Assembly (NCBI GenBank): GCA_038380435.1
Contig: JAWZYU010000058.1
Span: 930,001-994,000 of the forward strand
Origin: Ryuthela nishihirai
Lineage: Eukaryota; Arthropoda; Arachnida; Araneae; Heptathelidae
DNA: 64,000 bases
Reading direction: 5' to 3'
Shown one piece after another: positions 24,901 through 35,855 of this stretch. Both the position numbers and the translations under genes were made by a program. The stretch's first letter is position 1. Every line of letters starts with the position of its first letter. The notes beneath the pieces were generated by a model. That model was not told the origin of the DNA. It ran no database searches and saw only the letters and a list, made by a program, of their open reading frames with translations.

Positions 24901-25505
24901 ACCTATGGAGAGAAAATGGTTAGTGGGATGTTTAAAGAAACTATGTTTATTGAGAGAGGGAATGCCGACAATATCAAACAGCCCCCTAATCGCAGACATG
25001 GGGCAAAGACCCGTTCCCCCACTACTAAAGGCTGAAGCCATCTACACTGGAAGACTTCCTCCAATGTAGAATCTGACGATGCTAATAGAAGCAAAGAGTT
25101 CAAGTGCCTGCGATGACTTCTGCTCAGGATTATCCACCAGCTGATAAACATATCCTGTGAATCTATTCACTTGGGGCTGTCAACCCACAAACAAAAAGAA
25201 AACACAGCGGAAGATTTTCCCTCCACAGAAGCCCACCAGTGCAGCAAAATCAGGATCCATAATCAAGCTCAGAGCCATATATCTGTCCAGTCCAGTAGGT
25301 TTATATGGTCAGCACCAGGACCCTGTGTGGTTGACCACTCCTCAGCAGGGTAGAAAAAAAAGAAAAGTAGCCATAGTTGTCCAGATCAGTAGGCCACACT
25401 AATCTGGCAGCCCTCCCCTTCCGTTCACTTCCACAAGAGAGTATCTCTTTTGAAAGTTACTAACGGTCCGCACCACGAGAAGGCGGGGTTGGCATTAGGT
25501 GCTAC
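21989..25505 (-). mobile_element. RTE-like LINE, nearly full length
   Basis: Minus-strand element. The 3' end is CATGGCTGCTTGAG followed by a (GAT)n tail (21990-22013 on the plus strand as ATC repeats). A single long ORF occupies most of it. The 5' leader runs to about 25505, about 80 bases short of the 5' end defined by copies at 42944 and 50271. Tail type, single ORF, APE endonuclease and RT without RNase H fit the RTE clade. The tail region of the ORF (RLRWFGHVARM) is typical of such elements. It is the best-preserved copy in the window. Its 3' flank recurs at 49412-49523. Confidence 0.9.
22402..25041 (-). CDS. RTE-like LINE polyprotein: APE endonuclease and reverse transcriptase
   Basis: 879 codons. 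The APE-type endonuclease nicks target DNA and the reverse transcriptase primes there. Endonuclease motifs: GSWNVRT (47-53), GLQETRW with E79, VLGDFNAKVG with D185 and N187, MIDYIL (252-257) and GSDH (278-281). RT motifs: FKKGDR (568-573), NYRGISLL, VDFKKAFDSVD with D648, GVRQGCILSPF (704-714) and the YADD catalytic box at 748-751. After residue 879 (WTLCK) a TAA replaces the CAA or AAA seen in sister copies. The same frame then continues about 125 more codons to GLVGPP at about 22030, so only one nonsense change separates it from an uninterrupted ORF of about 1,000 codons. Start chosen at MASAF, shared with the copy at 56525. Confidence 0.9.
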   Translation of the reverse strand: MASAFSSGGTGLCPMSAIRGLFDIVGIPSLNKHSFFKHPTNHFLSIGSWNVRTLHRAFSLDVLTQEFHRYNLDILGLQETRWTDKGQILKNNLKFLFSGRDDNKHHQGVGLLLSRHASDALLGYECINERFLTAKFQTSVKDLNVICCYAPAEDADEDEKDRFYGQLQDILNSVKKGDITLVLGDFNAKVGTDSDLWGGVIGPFGIGSCNGNGQRLLQVSKLNGFRITNTYYKHRDIHKYTWVSPDGLHKNMIDYILINSKWASSVRNTRAYKGAEIGSDHYLVKSVLQLKLKKCCARVKKFTFNTEALKDPVIAKAYHDRLLSHYDSHGLLTTEVEEEWDHFKQAFLDTNSTLLGKKEQKRQNYLSDKALELISERKNCRNALNQYPTSPNRKHYRDLNKLVKNQLAADKNLWLDGLADKAEEAVRQHNSRELYQIVNVLCGRKRTGIQGLKDKQGKVIEGEDSVMARWAEHFSDVLNNVVSSTPIVCNDDRCIGGFNVGPITQSEVILAVSKLKLHKSPGVDEITTEMLRAGNVSVTTWMTEILNLFYDKGMVPKDFTRAIVIPIFKKGDRSSCDNYRGISLLSVPGKVLSMIVLNRIKNLVDSQLRDEQCGFRSGRGCVDQIFSLRQILEKCLEFQKPLVASFVDFKKAFDSVDRHNLWLIVRSYDIPDKLVNIMKALYNNTESCVRVGKACSNWFSITSGVRQGCILSPFLFSLVIDYVMRNSLQGKDFGLKWAGDTKISDLDYADDLALLANDVDEMNSFIRAVDETGSRVGLVINREKTKVMKIGQAGCDSVNLNGCSLEQVSQFNYLGSYVTDNGDVRHEINRRIGIAAGTFKNLWRVWRNRRIHLKTKIRLYNSLVLSRVSYGSETWTLCK

Positions 25506-26194
25506 CTTTATGTATATAGGAAATGAATCAAATGCGTATTATTTCAAGATCGTACTGTAAGATTATCTTTAAAATATTATCAATATAGAACACTATCGCT
25601 CTTTCACAATGATTTAAAATCATCTGGTTTTTGTCTCAGGAAATGTAATCTGTATAGATTAACTGTTGTTTTAAAGATGTAATTTATACTCTTTATTTTA
25701 ACCTAGAGGATCTCTTACTCTTTGGATATAAATATTACTTCACAATAAATTTATGCGTAATTTGATCATCTGCATATATAAGCAATATAGATGTATTCTT
25801 TGCTCTTGCTTCTTTTTGAAACTTTTTTTTATCACGACTCACAATAAGAAATACATTTTATATCGCGACCCAGTACAAACACTTCATCTTCCTTGTTTAT
25901 TCTAAAAATAAATCGACCCGTTTTGAAGAAGATTTTTACTAAATTGATTACAATGTTACTGTTGTAAACTCAACTGTCGAGTGGTATGCAGTATAGGACA
26001 CGTTTATATATATATATACACGTTTCAGATGAATTTCACGAAATATTACTGCTTTCTGGTGCCTTGGTTAAATCAGACTCGTACCACTGAGCTTAAATAA
26101 CGATAACAAACACAATTTATTCCTTTCTTGAGTTATACATCAAATTTCACTTCCAGAGATCACTATTCTCTTCAAGTTTCTCAATTTCCACTTT
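25506..26194. other. AT-rich intergenic
   Basis: No ORF or repeat recognised. A short (TA)n run lies near 26008-26020. Confidence 0.45.
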
Positions 26195-26231
26195 TTGACA
26201 AATTATACCTGGCGCTGGTATAATTTGTCAA
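26195..26231. repeat. Perfect 15 bp hairpin
   Basis: TTGACAAATTATACC (26195-26209) and its exact complement (26217-26231) flank a 7-base loop. Function unknown; it may be the core of a MITE relic. Confidence 0.7.
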
Positions 26232-26579
26232 TAGGATCGCCAGCGCTGACCTCCAGAGCAAACCTATTGAGCAGATTCAAATTGGAGTTTCTTACATATT
26301 TTTTATACCCTTCTTTACAGACGGTGCTTCCTTTGTTCCATATGCTCTCGCTATCTGCTCTATCCAGTTGTGCAATCAGCACAGCAGAGCTGATTCTTGT
26401 GGAATGCAGGTAGGGCGTGACTTTCTCTGCTCCTGTAGGTACGAATAATAAGGAAGGGGGGGGGGGGTGCATACTTTACCAGCTGACCTCGTCGATCCTG
26501 ACCGTTACAATTGTTGTGAACTTGTAAAACGTCGCACTCGATATCGTCCTTTCCGTAAAACCCACTGAAAACCATGATG

Positions 26580-29500
26580 AGAAAAACTGATGGTGACAGC
26601 GTAATTAGAATTGATATGCTGACGAATTTCGATGAATTTTAAACGGGAAAAATATTGCTTATTTGCTCCATGTTATTTGTTTTGCCATGGCGACTTTTCA
26701 TTTTGATGACTTACCAACATTTGATCACAACGAAAATGTTCTGTGCGAGTATGGAGAAGTTAAGAAATGGTTTTTGACTAGTAAATTATGTTATGAATCT
26801 GATGAACATTTAAGCTTTCTGCATGTGAACTTTCGAAATCTGAAAAAAAAAACTGGGATACTCTCTGTGTTTATCTTAAAGATATCTTGAAATTTTTAGA
26901 TATTATTATATTGACAGAAACTAAAATCCTCAGCATGGATGCTCCATTGTTCAATCTAGAAATTTTTATTCAACTTTTTACGAGAACCCCTGGTGCGTTT
27001 GAACATGAGATTCTACTTTTCTTCCGCGACACATTATTAGTCAAAACGATACCTTCACTGGTAATTCCTGCTGAAATATTGAATATAAATATCTACAAGG
27101 GTAATTTAACTTTTAATTTACTTGCTATTTTCAGATCACCAAGCTCGAACATCAGCACTTTTCTTTCTAATCTCAAAAACTGGTTCGAAACAACTGATAA
27201 ACATCGTAATCAAATACTAGTTGGAGACTTTAGTTTAGATATGAAAAATATCAAAAAACACAGAGTTTCCAAATACGTAGAATTGTTAACCGAGTTTGGT
27301 TTCTCACCTATCATTACTGGTATCACCAGGAAAACATCATTGGTGACTCTCTCTCTTAGACATGCATTGATCACATTAACGTCCGGCTTGACATTAGACT
27401 CGACACAAATTCAATGATTTTTTGCAGTAGGATCGCAGACCACTACTTAATTGCGGCAACTTGCGGGAGGAAAAACTTGGGAATTCGTCCAATCACACTA
27501 AAAAGCTAGACAGCAATGTTAACACGAAAACTATCTTAGGTCATAAAACCATATGCAAAGAAATAAGTCTAACAAACTGGCTGGACAGACGCACTGGAAA
27601 CGGAACCCCAAATTAATAACCAATAGACGTACTTTATGAACCATTCATAAAAGAATACACGGCGATTGTTAACAATAACAAAATTAATAAACTATCGGAT
27701 GGCTCAAAAATTAAACAACGCAATTGTAGCAAAGACTGGATAAATCAGGAAATAATAAACTTAATACGTAAAAGAGACTCTGCTTGGATTGATTACAAAA
27801 ATAACAAGAGAAACAGAAATTTTAAATTACTATACACAAACTTAAGAAACACAGTCACGTCCGTTATTAGGCAGGAAAAAAAATATTACTTCAAACAATT
27901 TGAGTCTTGTAAAAATAATCCAAAGCAAAATTGGGAACTCATCAACCAAATTATCAACAATAAACCTAAAATTGCCATTGACATTTTATCATGAAGAATA
28001 TGCTGCAAAGTATATCTGAAACTCAAGCAGCAGAGAAATTTAACAACACCTTTGCAGACATTATTGTCAATCTCAGAGACGATAACCGTATACAGAATCT
28101 CTCTACAGTTCCTAAACATATCCAACCTTCTGTCCCCTCATTTTTTATTTCTCCCATCTCAAAACAAGAGATTTTCAAAATTCTAAGTGACTTAAATGAA
28201 AGAAAATCATTTGGATACGATCAGGTACACATAAAGCACATTAAAGCATGCAAAACCTCCTTAGCTGATCTCGTGACAAACTTTATCAATGAAAGCATAT
28301 CTACAGGAAACATCCCAAAAAAACTCAAAATTGCTATTCTAAGACCAATTTACAAAAGTGGAACTAAATCCGATTGCACTAACTATAGGCACATTGCCAT
28401 CTTACCCGTTCTTCACAAAATACTTGAAAGATATGTAGCTAACGTTCTAGGCAATTTCTTGAAAAAACATAACATTATTAGTGAAAAGCAATATGGTTTC
28501 CAAAAAGGTAAAAATACAATTACACTTTTAACGGAGTTTTCTGACGTCATTAATGGAACTTTAAACAACGGAAAAAAAGCAGCTATCTTTCTGGACTTTC
28601 GTAAGGCATTTGTTACGTTGGATCACGATATTTTACTTCAAAAATTGTATATTTATGGTGTCCGAGGTATTACCCTTAAATGGTTTGAAACCTATTTAAA
28701 AAACAGAGTGCATGTTACCAAAATTAATGGCGTTTTTAGTGAGAAGAGAACAGCGTACACTGGTGTTCCACAAGGTTCAATTTTAGGTCCGCTTTTATTC
28801 ATTATTTATATTAATGATCTAGCTAACCTGAAACTGAAGGGCTCTCTTTATATATATGCTGATGACACCGCCTTGGTTAACGTGAATCACATTATAGGAG
28901 ACGTAGTCCGAGATATACATGATTTTAACAAAATTATTTACTGGTCTAACATTAATCGTATTTACATAAATTCAGAAAAAAAACAAATGGATGAGCTTTC
29001 ATTCACCAGGATACTATGATCTCTCATCTTATGCAATTAAAAACCACGAACCCTTGTGTCCCCAAAACATGATACATCATGACCCTGACTGCTGCGACTG
29101 TGATGTTATTGAGCGTGTTGAGAGCCATAAATAGCTTGGCCTTTACATGGACACAACCTTCCGATGGAATACACATATTCAAAAGTTAGCAGGGAATTTG
29201 CGTCTATGTGCATCTAAACTTTATAAACTACAATTTGTTGGAAGCCCACATACATGTATTTTGGTTTACAAAGCTATCTGTGAATCTATATTGAATTATG
29301 GTTTGACAACATATGGCTCAACTAACCCACAAATATATAGAAAATAGAAACTATTCAATCATCCATTGCTAAAAATATAATCCCATACAATTTAAGGAAT
29401 TCATTTTATCACAGCGAAGAAAGACTAAATTTTCTAGGCATACTCTCTTTTCACAACCTTTACAAATACAGCATTACTTTAAAATATTTTTTTGATAATC

Positions 29501-29735
29501 AATTTAAATCTAAAATCTCTCATGAGAAAAACACAAGATTACAATCCAAAAATTATTTCCAACTTCCAAAAATAATAAACAATTAAGGGAAATGTACAAG
29601 GGCATATACAATACCTTACGAGTTCAATCAACTGCCAAGGGAAATTATTTTATTAAACAATTTTAAAGAAATCAAAAATAAGACAAAAAATTTCTTCTAG
29701 GCACTAAATTTTAAATAAAAATTTGAATCACCACA
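26580..29735 (+). mobile_element. Second LINE clade (Jockey/CR1-like), inactive
   Basis: A decayed LINE unrelated in detail to the RTE family. An endonuclease-type region starts at about 26687 (MATFHFDDLPTF), shifts frame in a poly-A run near 26847, and continues at 26887-27417 with LTETKI and LVGDFSLDMK. An RT ORF follows (27991-29019). A C-terminal region follows with a TAG at about 29131 (SHK*LGLYMD) and the LNYGLTTYG block. The last coding traces end near 29700. VPQGSILGPLLF is typical of the Jockey/CR1 superfamily; the precise clade is not resolved. Confidence 0.8.
27991..29019 (+). CDS. LINE reverse transcriptase fragment
   Basis: 342 codons. RT motifs in order: KIAILRPIYKSG, CTNYRHIAILPV, EKQYGFQKGKNT, FLDFRKAFVTLDHD (motif A aspartate present), TGVPQGSILGPLLF (motif B) and YIYADDTALV (motif C, YADD). 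The catalytic aspartates are kept, but the flanking endonuclease and C-terminal parts are frame-broken, so it cannot act as a full element protein. The N-terminal methionine is internal to the original ORF and not a natural start. Confidence 0.85.
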   Translation: MKNMLQSISETQAAEKFNNTFADIIVNLRDDNRIQNLSTVPKHIQPSVPSFFISPISKQEIFKILSDLNERKSFGYDQVHIKHIKACKTSLADLVTNFINESISTGNIPKKLKIAILRPIYKSGTKSDCTNYRHIAILPVLHKILERYVANVLGNFLKKHNIISEKQYGFQKGKNTITLLTEFSDVINGTLNNGKKAAIFLDFRKAFVTLDHDILLQKLYIYGVRGITLKWFETYLKNRVHVTKINGVFSEKRTAYTGVPQGSILGPLLFIIYINDLANLKLKGSLYIYADDTALVNVNHIIGDVVRDIHDFNKIIYWSNINRIYINSEKKQMDELSFTRIL

Positions 29736-29784
29736 ATGGAGCTTCCACTAAAATTCACATAATTCGATGACATTGTTTTCTCTT

Positions 29785-31345
29785 CTCGGCTTGCAAGAGA
29801 CCAGATGGACAGATAAAGGTCAGATTCTTTAAAATAATCTTAAATTTCTCTTTTCAGGGAGGGACGACAATAAGCATCACCAAGGCGTGGGTCTGCTTCT
29901 CAGCAGACACGCTAGCGATGCTCTTCTAGGATATGAGTGCATTAATGAAAGGTTTCTTACAGCAAAATTTCAGACAAGCGTTAAAGACTTGAATGTTATC
30001 TGCTGTTATGCCCCCACTGAGGATGCCGATGAGGATGAGAAGGATAGGTTTTATGGACAACTTCAGGATATTTTGAATTCTGTCAAGAAAGGAGATATTA
30101 CCCTTGTTCTTGGTGACTTCAATGCCAAAGTTGGTACTGACTCTGACCTTTGGGGAGGAGTAATAGGCCCTTTTGGTATTGGTAGCTGCAATGGCAATGG
30201 GCAACATCTCCTACAGGTAAGTAAACTCAATGGTTTCAGAATAACTAACACATATTACAAACACCGCGACATACATAAGTACACACGGGTTTCACCTGAT
30301 GGGCTGCATAGGAATATAATTGATTATATATTAATTAACAGCAAATGGGCTAGTTCTGTTAGAAATACCAGTGTATATAGGGGAGCTGAAATTGGATCTG
30401 ACCATTACCTAGTTAAAAGAGTCTTGCAACTTAAACTTAAAAAGTGTTGTGTTAGGGTTACAAAATTTGCTTTTAATACTGAAGCTCTGAAAGACCCAGT
30501 TATAGCCAAAGCTTACCATGATAGGTTACTTAGTCATTATGACAGTCATGGTATGCTTACCACTGAAGTTGAGGAAGAATAGGATCATTTTAAACAGGCT
30601 TTTTTGGACACTAACAGTACTCTTTTAGGAAAAAAGGAGCAGAAGGGGCAGAATTATCTGAGTGATAAGGCACTTGAGCTTATTTCGGAAAGAAAGAACT
30701 GCAGGAATGTCCTTAAATTCAGTTAATCTGAATGGTTGCAGACTTGAGCAGTTGTAACAGTTTAATTATCTTGGTAGCTATGTAACAGATAATGGTGATG
30801 TGCGGCATGAGATTAACAGACGAATAGGGATTGCTGCCGGGACTTTTAAGAATCTATGGAGAGTGTGGAGAAATAGGCGTATACACCTAAAGGCCAAAAT
30901 TAGACTGTATAATAGTTTTGTTCTTTCTAGGGTTAGTTATGGTAGTGAAACTTGGACACTTTGTAAAAAAGATAACAGGAAACTTGATGCTTTTGATTCT
31001 AGATGCTTGGGTATTAGGTGGTTTAACTTTGTAACTAAAGATGAGGTTAGGCAAAGGAGTCTGCAACCTCCTTTAAGCAGCATATTGTGCAGAGAGAGAC
31101 TCCGTTGGTTTGGCCATGTTGCCCGTATGAATAATTATAGATTGGCGAATAGGGTTATGAACAGTGTGCCTAAAGGCCGCAGAAAGAGGGATGCAGTGGG
31201 CTCACAATGTCAAACGGGACCTTATTAAAATTGATGTGCAGTGGCCAGATGCAGTAGATGTAGCTCAGGACAAACTTGCTTGGAGAACTAAATTGCACAG
31301 TCTGGTTGGACCTCCGAAGTCCATGGCTGCTTGAGGATGATCATG
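29785..31345 (+). pseudogene. RTE-like LINE copy with RT deleted
   Basis: Begins abruptly in the endonuclease (GLQETRWTD region). One frame (29887-30582) carries VLGDFNAKVG, IDYILIN and GSDHYLV. A TAG ends it in VEEE (about 30580). At about 30718 the sequence jumps from KNCRNVL to the SVNLNG region, removing about 1.25 kb including all RT motifs. The C-terminal frame 30800-31228 follows, then CATGGCTGCTTGAGGATGAT at 31321-31340. Confidence 0.9.
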
Positions 31346-31596
31346 ATTACTTATATTATTCATTCTCGTGTTTTAAAATTTAAGGATATACTACAATATA
31401 ACAATAGAAGTGTGTTGTAGAAAAATCTAACAAAAGTCGTTAATAATCAGTTCTTTACTCGGGGTTCTAAAATGTATACTTATTTTAGTCAAATGATATA
31501 ATAAATCTTTGATAATGACTAAAATATGCTTAATTAAGTTTCAATTTATTTCTGATAAAATATCGCGATTAACACTGGAGCTGTTGTAAATTATTG

Positions 31597-31850
31597 AAAG
31601 CACGCTTGTCTACTGATCTAAGGTACCTGGGTTCAGGATCTGGATGTTTGTCTTGTTTCTATGGTGAGGTCCTGCCACCTTCACAGACCTTATATTTTGA
31701 CACATACACAGTCGCGTCAGATTAATATGACCACCTACGTAATAATGGGAAGTGGGTGGTCACATTATTCTTATACGACAATGCAAACTGACAGGCTCCT
31801 ATCAAACCTCTGTGGCAAGCAGCTGCTTCAGAATGTATTTTATTTTTTAC
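31597..31850 (+). repeat. Candidate second SINE family
   Basis: The head CTACTGATCTAAGGTACCTG plus GGTTCAGG is tRNA-like and matches 58575-58645 (minus). The tail AAACTGACAGGCTCC..TGTGGCAAGCAGCTGCTT recurs at 18855 and 59055. The link between head and tail is inferred from this one copy. Confidence 0.4.
31705..31783. mobile_element. Short palindromic MITE-like insert
   Basis: ACAGTCGCGTCAGATTAATA and TGACCACCTAC on the left oppose GGGTGGTCACATTATTCTTA and TACGACAATG on the right, forming a hairpin of about 79 bp. The ends resemble Tc1/mariner termini. Weakly supported. Confidence 0.4.
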
Positions 31851-32639
31851 GGATCTCTTTAAATACTAAGAATATTGATGAAAATTGAGACTTACATTTT
31901 GTTCAGTACTTTATCTTTCGTTACAGATATAGATAAAAAAAATATGAAAAAACTCACAAATCTTCGATTTTTGTTTTCCATTTATATGAGGTAACATCGT
32001 CCATTGAAAACTGATATTTAAAAATTTATCAAAGCTTAAACACTACATATCAGAATTGCTCTTATACAAAATTTTCTAGAAAAGTGAACATAGAAAACAG
32101 TTAGTTAAAATAACATGATTCTAAAATAATATAATAATTTCTTCAAATATCCTTAACGATGAATGAAAACTGGTGCTTTTCAAATTACTGACAACGTTCA
32201 TTTGCAGTGTTTCCTGTTGATGCATCATATTATTATTTCTTTCAAAAATTTTCAGAAATCAAGATTTTATCTTTTTTTTTCTTGTTTTTCTCGTTCAAAT
32301 TAATTAAATTTTAAATTATTCTCCCGTGTCACTCTTTCTGTATAAGTCTTATTCCCAAAGTTGTTCACGCATGTGTCCAAATACTTTTTAAATTGAAAAA
32401 CGTTTTTGGAATACATTTATATGGTATAGTTGCATCATAAAAATAAGGCCATCGCCAGTCAATCATTTCTTTATATTTCTTAAATTATTGCATTTAAAAT
32501 ACACATAGAATTTTTGGCATCATTGCTAAACTGAAAGAACAACATCGGAAATCTCAATCAGAAAAGTCGATTTTTCTCATCACTGAAAGGTATATTTGAA
32601 TACGCAATCAACTACAATTTACATATTTCATGGAGAGTC

Positions 32640-33480
32640 ATTCATTTCCCACAAAGGATGCTTCTGTTTCATCTGTATCAGACATTTAGAAATAAGTCTG
32701 CTCTGTTTTGATAATCTTTTGTAACATATTTCACACATATGGCTTGTATTCTGTGCTTGGTAGAACATGTCATTAAAGCACACGTTTCACTGAAGAATGA
32801 GAGCAAATTTAGTTTTTCAAATATTTCACTTTCATGTGGCTTCTCTTTCTTCTGTATAAGGTACTGATTGTTATGGTGAACATTTATGTAAATTCCTTGT
32901 CAACTATTTCAGAGATACCTATCTTTAATCTCTTGGCAGAAAATGCCCCCCTGAGAATACATTTTAATGGAAATTATTTACCTAGTTCGCAGAAACATGG
33001 CGTCTCTTTTCCTGCAGTAAAAATGGCAATTAACATTCTGTGGTCTTTGATTATATATGAGGCTGCTTCGTTTGTCTTTCCCTTAGAGATATTCAAACCG
33101 AGGTACTGTCTTAAAACTTTCTTTCCATATTTCACAGATATGTAATTTCTTTCTGTGCAGAAGAAAATGCCTACAGAAGGTAAATTTTCATTCAAATTTC
33201 TTTAATTTTACATTAAGGTAGCTTTTCTGTGTGCCAGAAAATTCTCTCGGAGAACCGATTTTTTTGCCAAATTTATTGTTAAATATTTCTCATACTTGTG
33301 GCTTTTGCTTTGAGGCATCGGGAAATGGACATTTAAATGAGCTTTCTGTGAAACTTTCTTCTCACTTATTTCACTGATAAGTGGCTTCTCTTTCTATGTG
33401 ACTGAAAATAGCAAGAGACATATAGCTGTATATATATACACTATAGTTTCTTTTTATGGGCAACTTTTTAATGCGGTTTT
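32640..33480 (-). pseudogene. Eroded C2H2 zinc-finger repeats
   Basis: The blocks ATTTCACACATATGGCTT (about 32732), ATTTCACTTTCATGTGGCTT (about 32825), ATTTCACAGATATG (about 33127) and ATTTCACTGATAAGTGGCTT (about 33366) copy the linker and CEIC part of the fingers at 38-40 kb. Cysteine and histidine codons are mostly lost and no frame is open. Confidence 0.5.
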
Positions 33481-33574
33481 GAAGTTATGTGGTGCGCATA
33501 TTTCATGCAAATTCGGGGTATCCCCGTTCTGAATTTTCCATTTACATACAAGTAGGGAACAAGTAAGCCGTGAG

Positions 33575-33957
33575 CTTGGGTTGTTTTATCTTTGACCGGC
33601 ACTTTTTTTGCACACTATGGGCTAAATGGCCAGGTCTCATGAACCCTGAAAGCTCAGAAAAGGTTGGGTGAGGGGACCCACTAGAACAGTTGTTGGGAGA
33701 CAGATATCAACCTCCCGTCAAAGTGATACATCGTGTTCTATAACCTGCACACGGTATGGCTCTTTCATTAAAGGGGCCCCAGTTTAATGTCCCATCCAAT
33801 GGACGGCGGTCTTTCCAAGCCCCTCGGTGTCCCCTACTGACAGTGCAAAGGCGGGGAATTTTGCGGAGATAAATCTCAACGCTGACCCAGCTGGGACTCG
33901 AAAATGAGAGCTGCAGATTATGGGTCTGGCGCTCAACCGACTGAGCCACCCCCTGCC
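33575..33957 (-). repeat. tRNA-derived SINE, full length
   Basis: Minus-strand copy complete from the tRNA-like head (complement of GCTCAACCGACTGAGCCACC at the right) to the 3' end TTTTATCTTTGACCGGCAC. It is inserted in the decayed zinc-finger region. Confidence 0.85.
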
Positions 33958-34179
33958 CCAAGCAGTGGGTGTTCGAGAAGTTTAATGTACAATTTTTTAT
34001 GAGTAGTTTTGTCTTTTCATTATCGGAAGTCGAAATTTACATGCATTGTGGTGTACATGTAAGCAGTAAGTGTCCGTGAAATTTAATTTTGCATGTAAAT
34101 AGGTGTTTGTCTTTTTGTCATCATTCTGTTATCGTAAGTCTAAATGTTGCTAATATATATTTTACAGATTTAATTTAAT

Positions 34180-34680
34180 TTCGTCCAATGGACAAAAAAA
34201 AAGCAAAAAAAAAAAAGCAATTTCTTTGGAAATGAAAATTGCAATTTTAGATCGCTCAGCAAACGAAGGACCTATGGCGATTGGTGAACATTTTAGCTTA
34301 TGTGAATCTACCATCAGAGCCATTGAAAAGAATGAATTGTGTGTAATAAATTGGAAAATCATTTTCTTGTTAATGACACAAATTCTGAATGAGCCTTCAA
34401 ATTCCAACGTGAGCTCAAGAATTGAATGTCTGGATATCGCGAACTGCATAAGAAATTAGTATAATCATCAACGCAAAGTTTAATCACTGGTTACATTTTC
34501 AGAGGACAAAAATCAACATAGAAGAAGCTTGATGTTGATGCTAATTCTAATTTTTTACCATGCAGATGTGATATGCTGAACATCACTTCTAGTGATTTCG
34601 CACCACTTCAAAAATGATGCCGTGTATTGTCAGATAGCGACGATAATTCTGATAAAAAAATGTGAAATGAATTATTACTT
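34180..34680 (+). pseudogene. pogo/Tigger-type transposase relic
   Basis: Frame 34226-34459 reads LEMKIAILDRSANEGPMAIG, then HFSLCESTIRAIEKNE. This is the N-terminal helix-turn-helix pattern of pogo/Tigger (CENP-B-like) transposases. A lysine-rich lead precedes it. A separate acidic tail, LSDSDDNSDKKM, ends at about 34664, like the C-terminus of such proteins. The catalytic DDE core is missing, so an internal deletion is inferred. Confidence 0.6.
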
Positions 34681-34899
34681 TTCAATAAAATTAAATGGAT
34701 ACAATTTTAAAACAAACCTATTTTAAGTTTTATGTCAATTTCATGGAGATTTTCGAACAATTTTCCTCTTTTTTTGGGCATTCTTATTTTCCTGAATTTT
34801 CATAAACTTCTCTTATGCGTTTTTCGGTTTAACTCATTGCTTTGATTTTATGTGGTTTTAGAAAATTATGGAATGTATCCCTAATTTTGCAACTGAAGC

Positions 34900-35846
34900 T
34901 TTGTCTTTTTTTTTGTGCGACTTTTTATATGCAGCTTTCTGTGAAACGTATCTACCACATAAAAAGAGACTCTAGTGTACTGTATATTTTACATATAACA
35001 GGTCACTTTTTTATGTAAGAAATATAGTATTTCAGCCCAGGCTTTTGCAACTTACTTAATAGATATATGGACTCTGTTACGAGTGTATTACATAATGCAA
35101 ACTGAGAGGAACTATGTGTAAAAATGTTTTGTGCATATTTTGAAATGCATGGCTTTTTTTCACATTCAACTGAAAATAGTACATCGAGTTTCTTCTGGAA
35201 AGTTTTTCTAAGAAATTTCACACACATGTGGGTTCACATAATAATTCTTAACCATTTTTCTGGGTAAATTCAATGATAAATAGCTTACAGAAATCTACCT
35301 TGCCCCCTTGTTGTGTTAGTTATTGGATAACAAAATAAATTTCATACGACAAATTTTTTGCTAAACATTTCAGAGATACGAGGCTCTACTCTTACACCAA
35401 ACTGAAAATGTTACTTGAGTTTTCAGTAGAAATTTCTCCTGTCGTATTTCATACCTATGTAGCTTTTCTTTCATGTTTGTCAGAAAATGAATCAAAAAGT
35501 CTCTCTGTAAATTTTTTCGCACGTATTTCATAGCAAATTCATTTGTCTTCCATGGCACAAAATTTCAATAAAGTACTTTGTTTCGTGACAAACATTTGCT
35601 ACATATTTCACAACTGGAATAGCTTTACCTTTATGTTCCTAAAAAGATAACTTTGAGCAATTATATTTCAGCAAACATTTAGTTGGATATTCCACAGATA
35701 TGTGGATTTAGTTTCATGCATAATAACGAATAACACTTTAGTGCACATTTCATGTTACATGTTTCACTTTTGTGAGGTATATCATTCATTAGAGAAAAAT
35801 AAATATTAATACAGGCTTTCCATGAATATTTCTTTATAAATATTTA
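34900..35846 (-). pseudogene. Eroded C2H2 zinc-finger repeats
   Basis: Minus-strand fragments such as EKLHRYEIRQEKFLLKT (35370-35558) align with the HVCEICNKKF finger unit but have lost cysteines and histidines. A LINE at 35856 interrupts the region. Confidence 0.5.
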
Positions 35847-35855
35847 ATCAACATG
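35847..35855. repeat. Target site duplication, left copy
   Basis: ATCAACATG directly precedes the 3' end of the RNase H LINE and recurs at 37507-37515. Confidence 0.8.

Noticed and set aside
26203..26472. 89-codon minus-strand ORF overlapping the hairpin
   Set aside because: It has no motif, and part of it is the hairpin arm; no support for expression.
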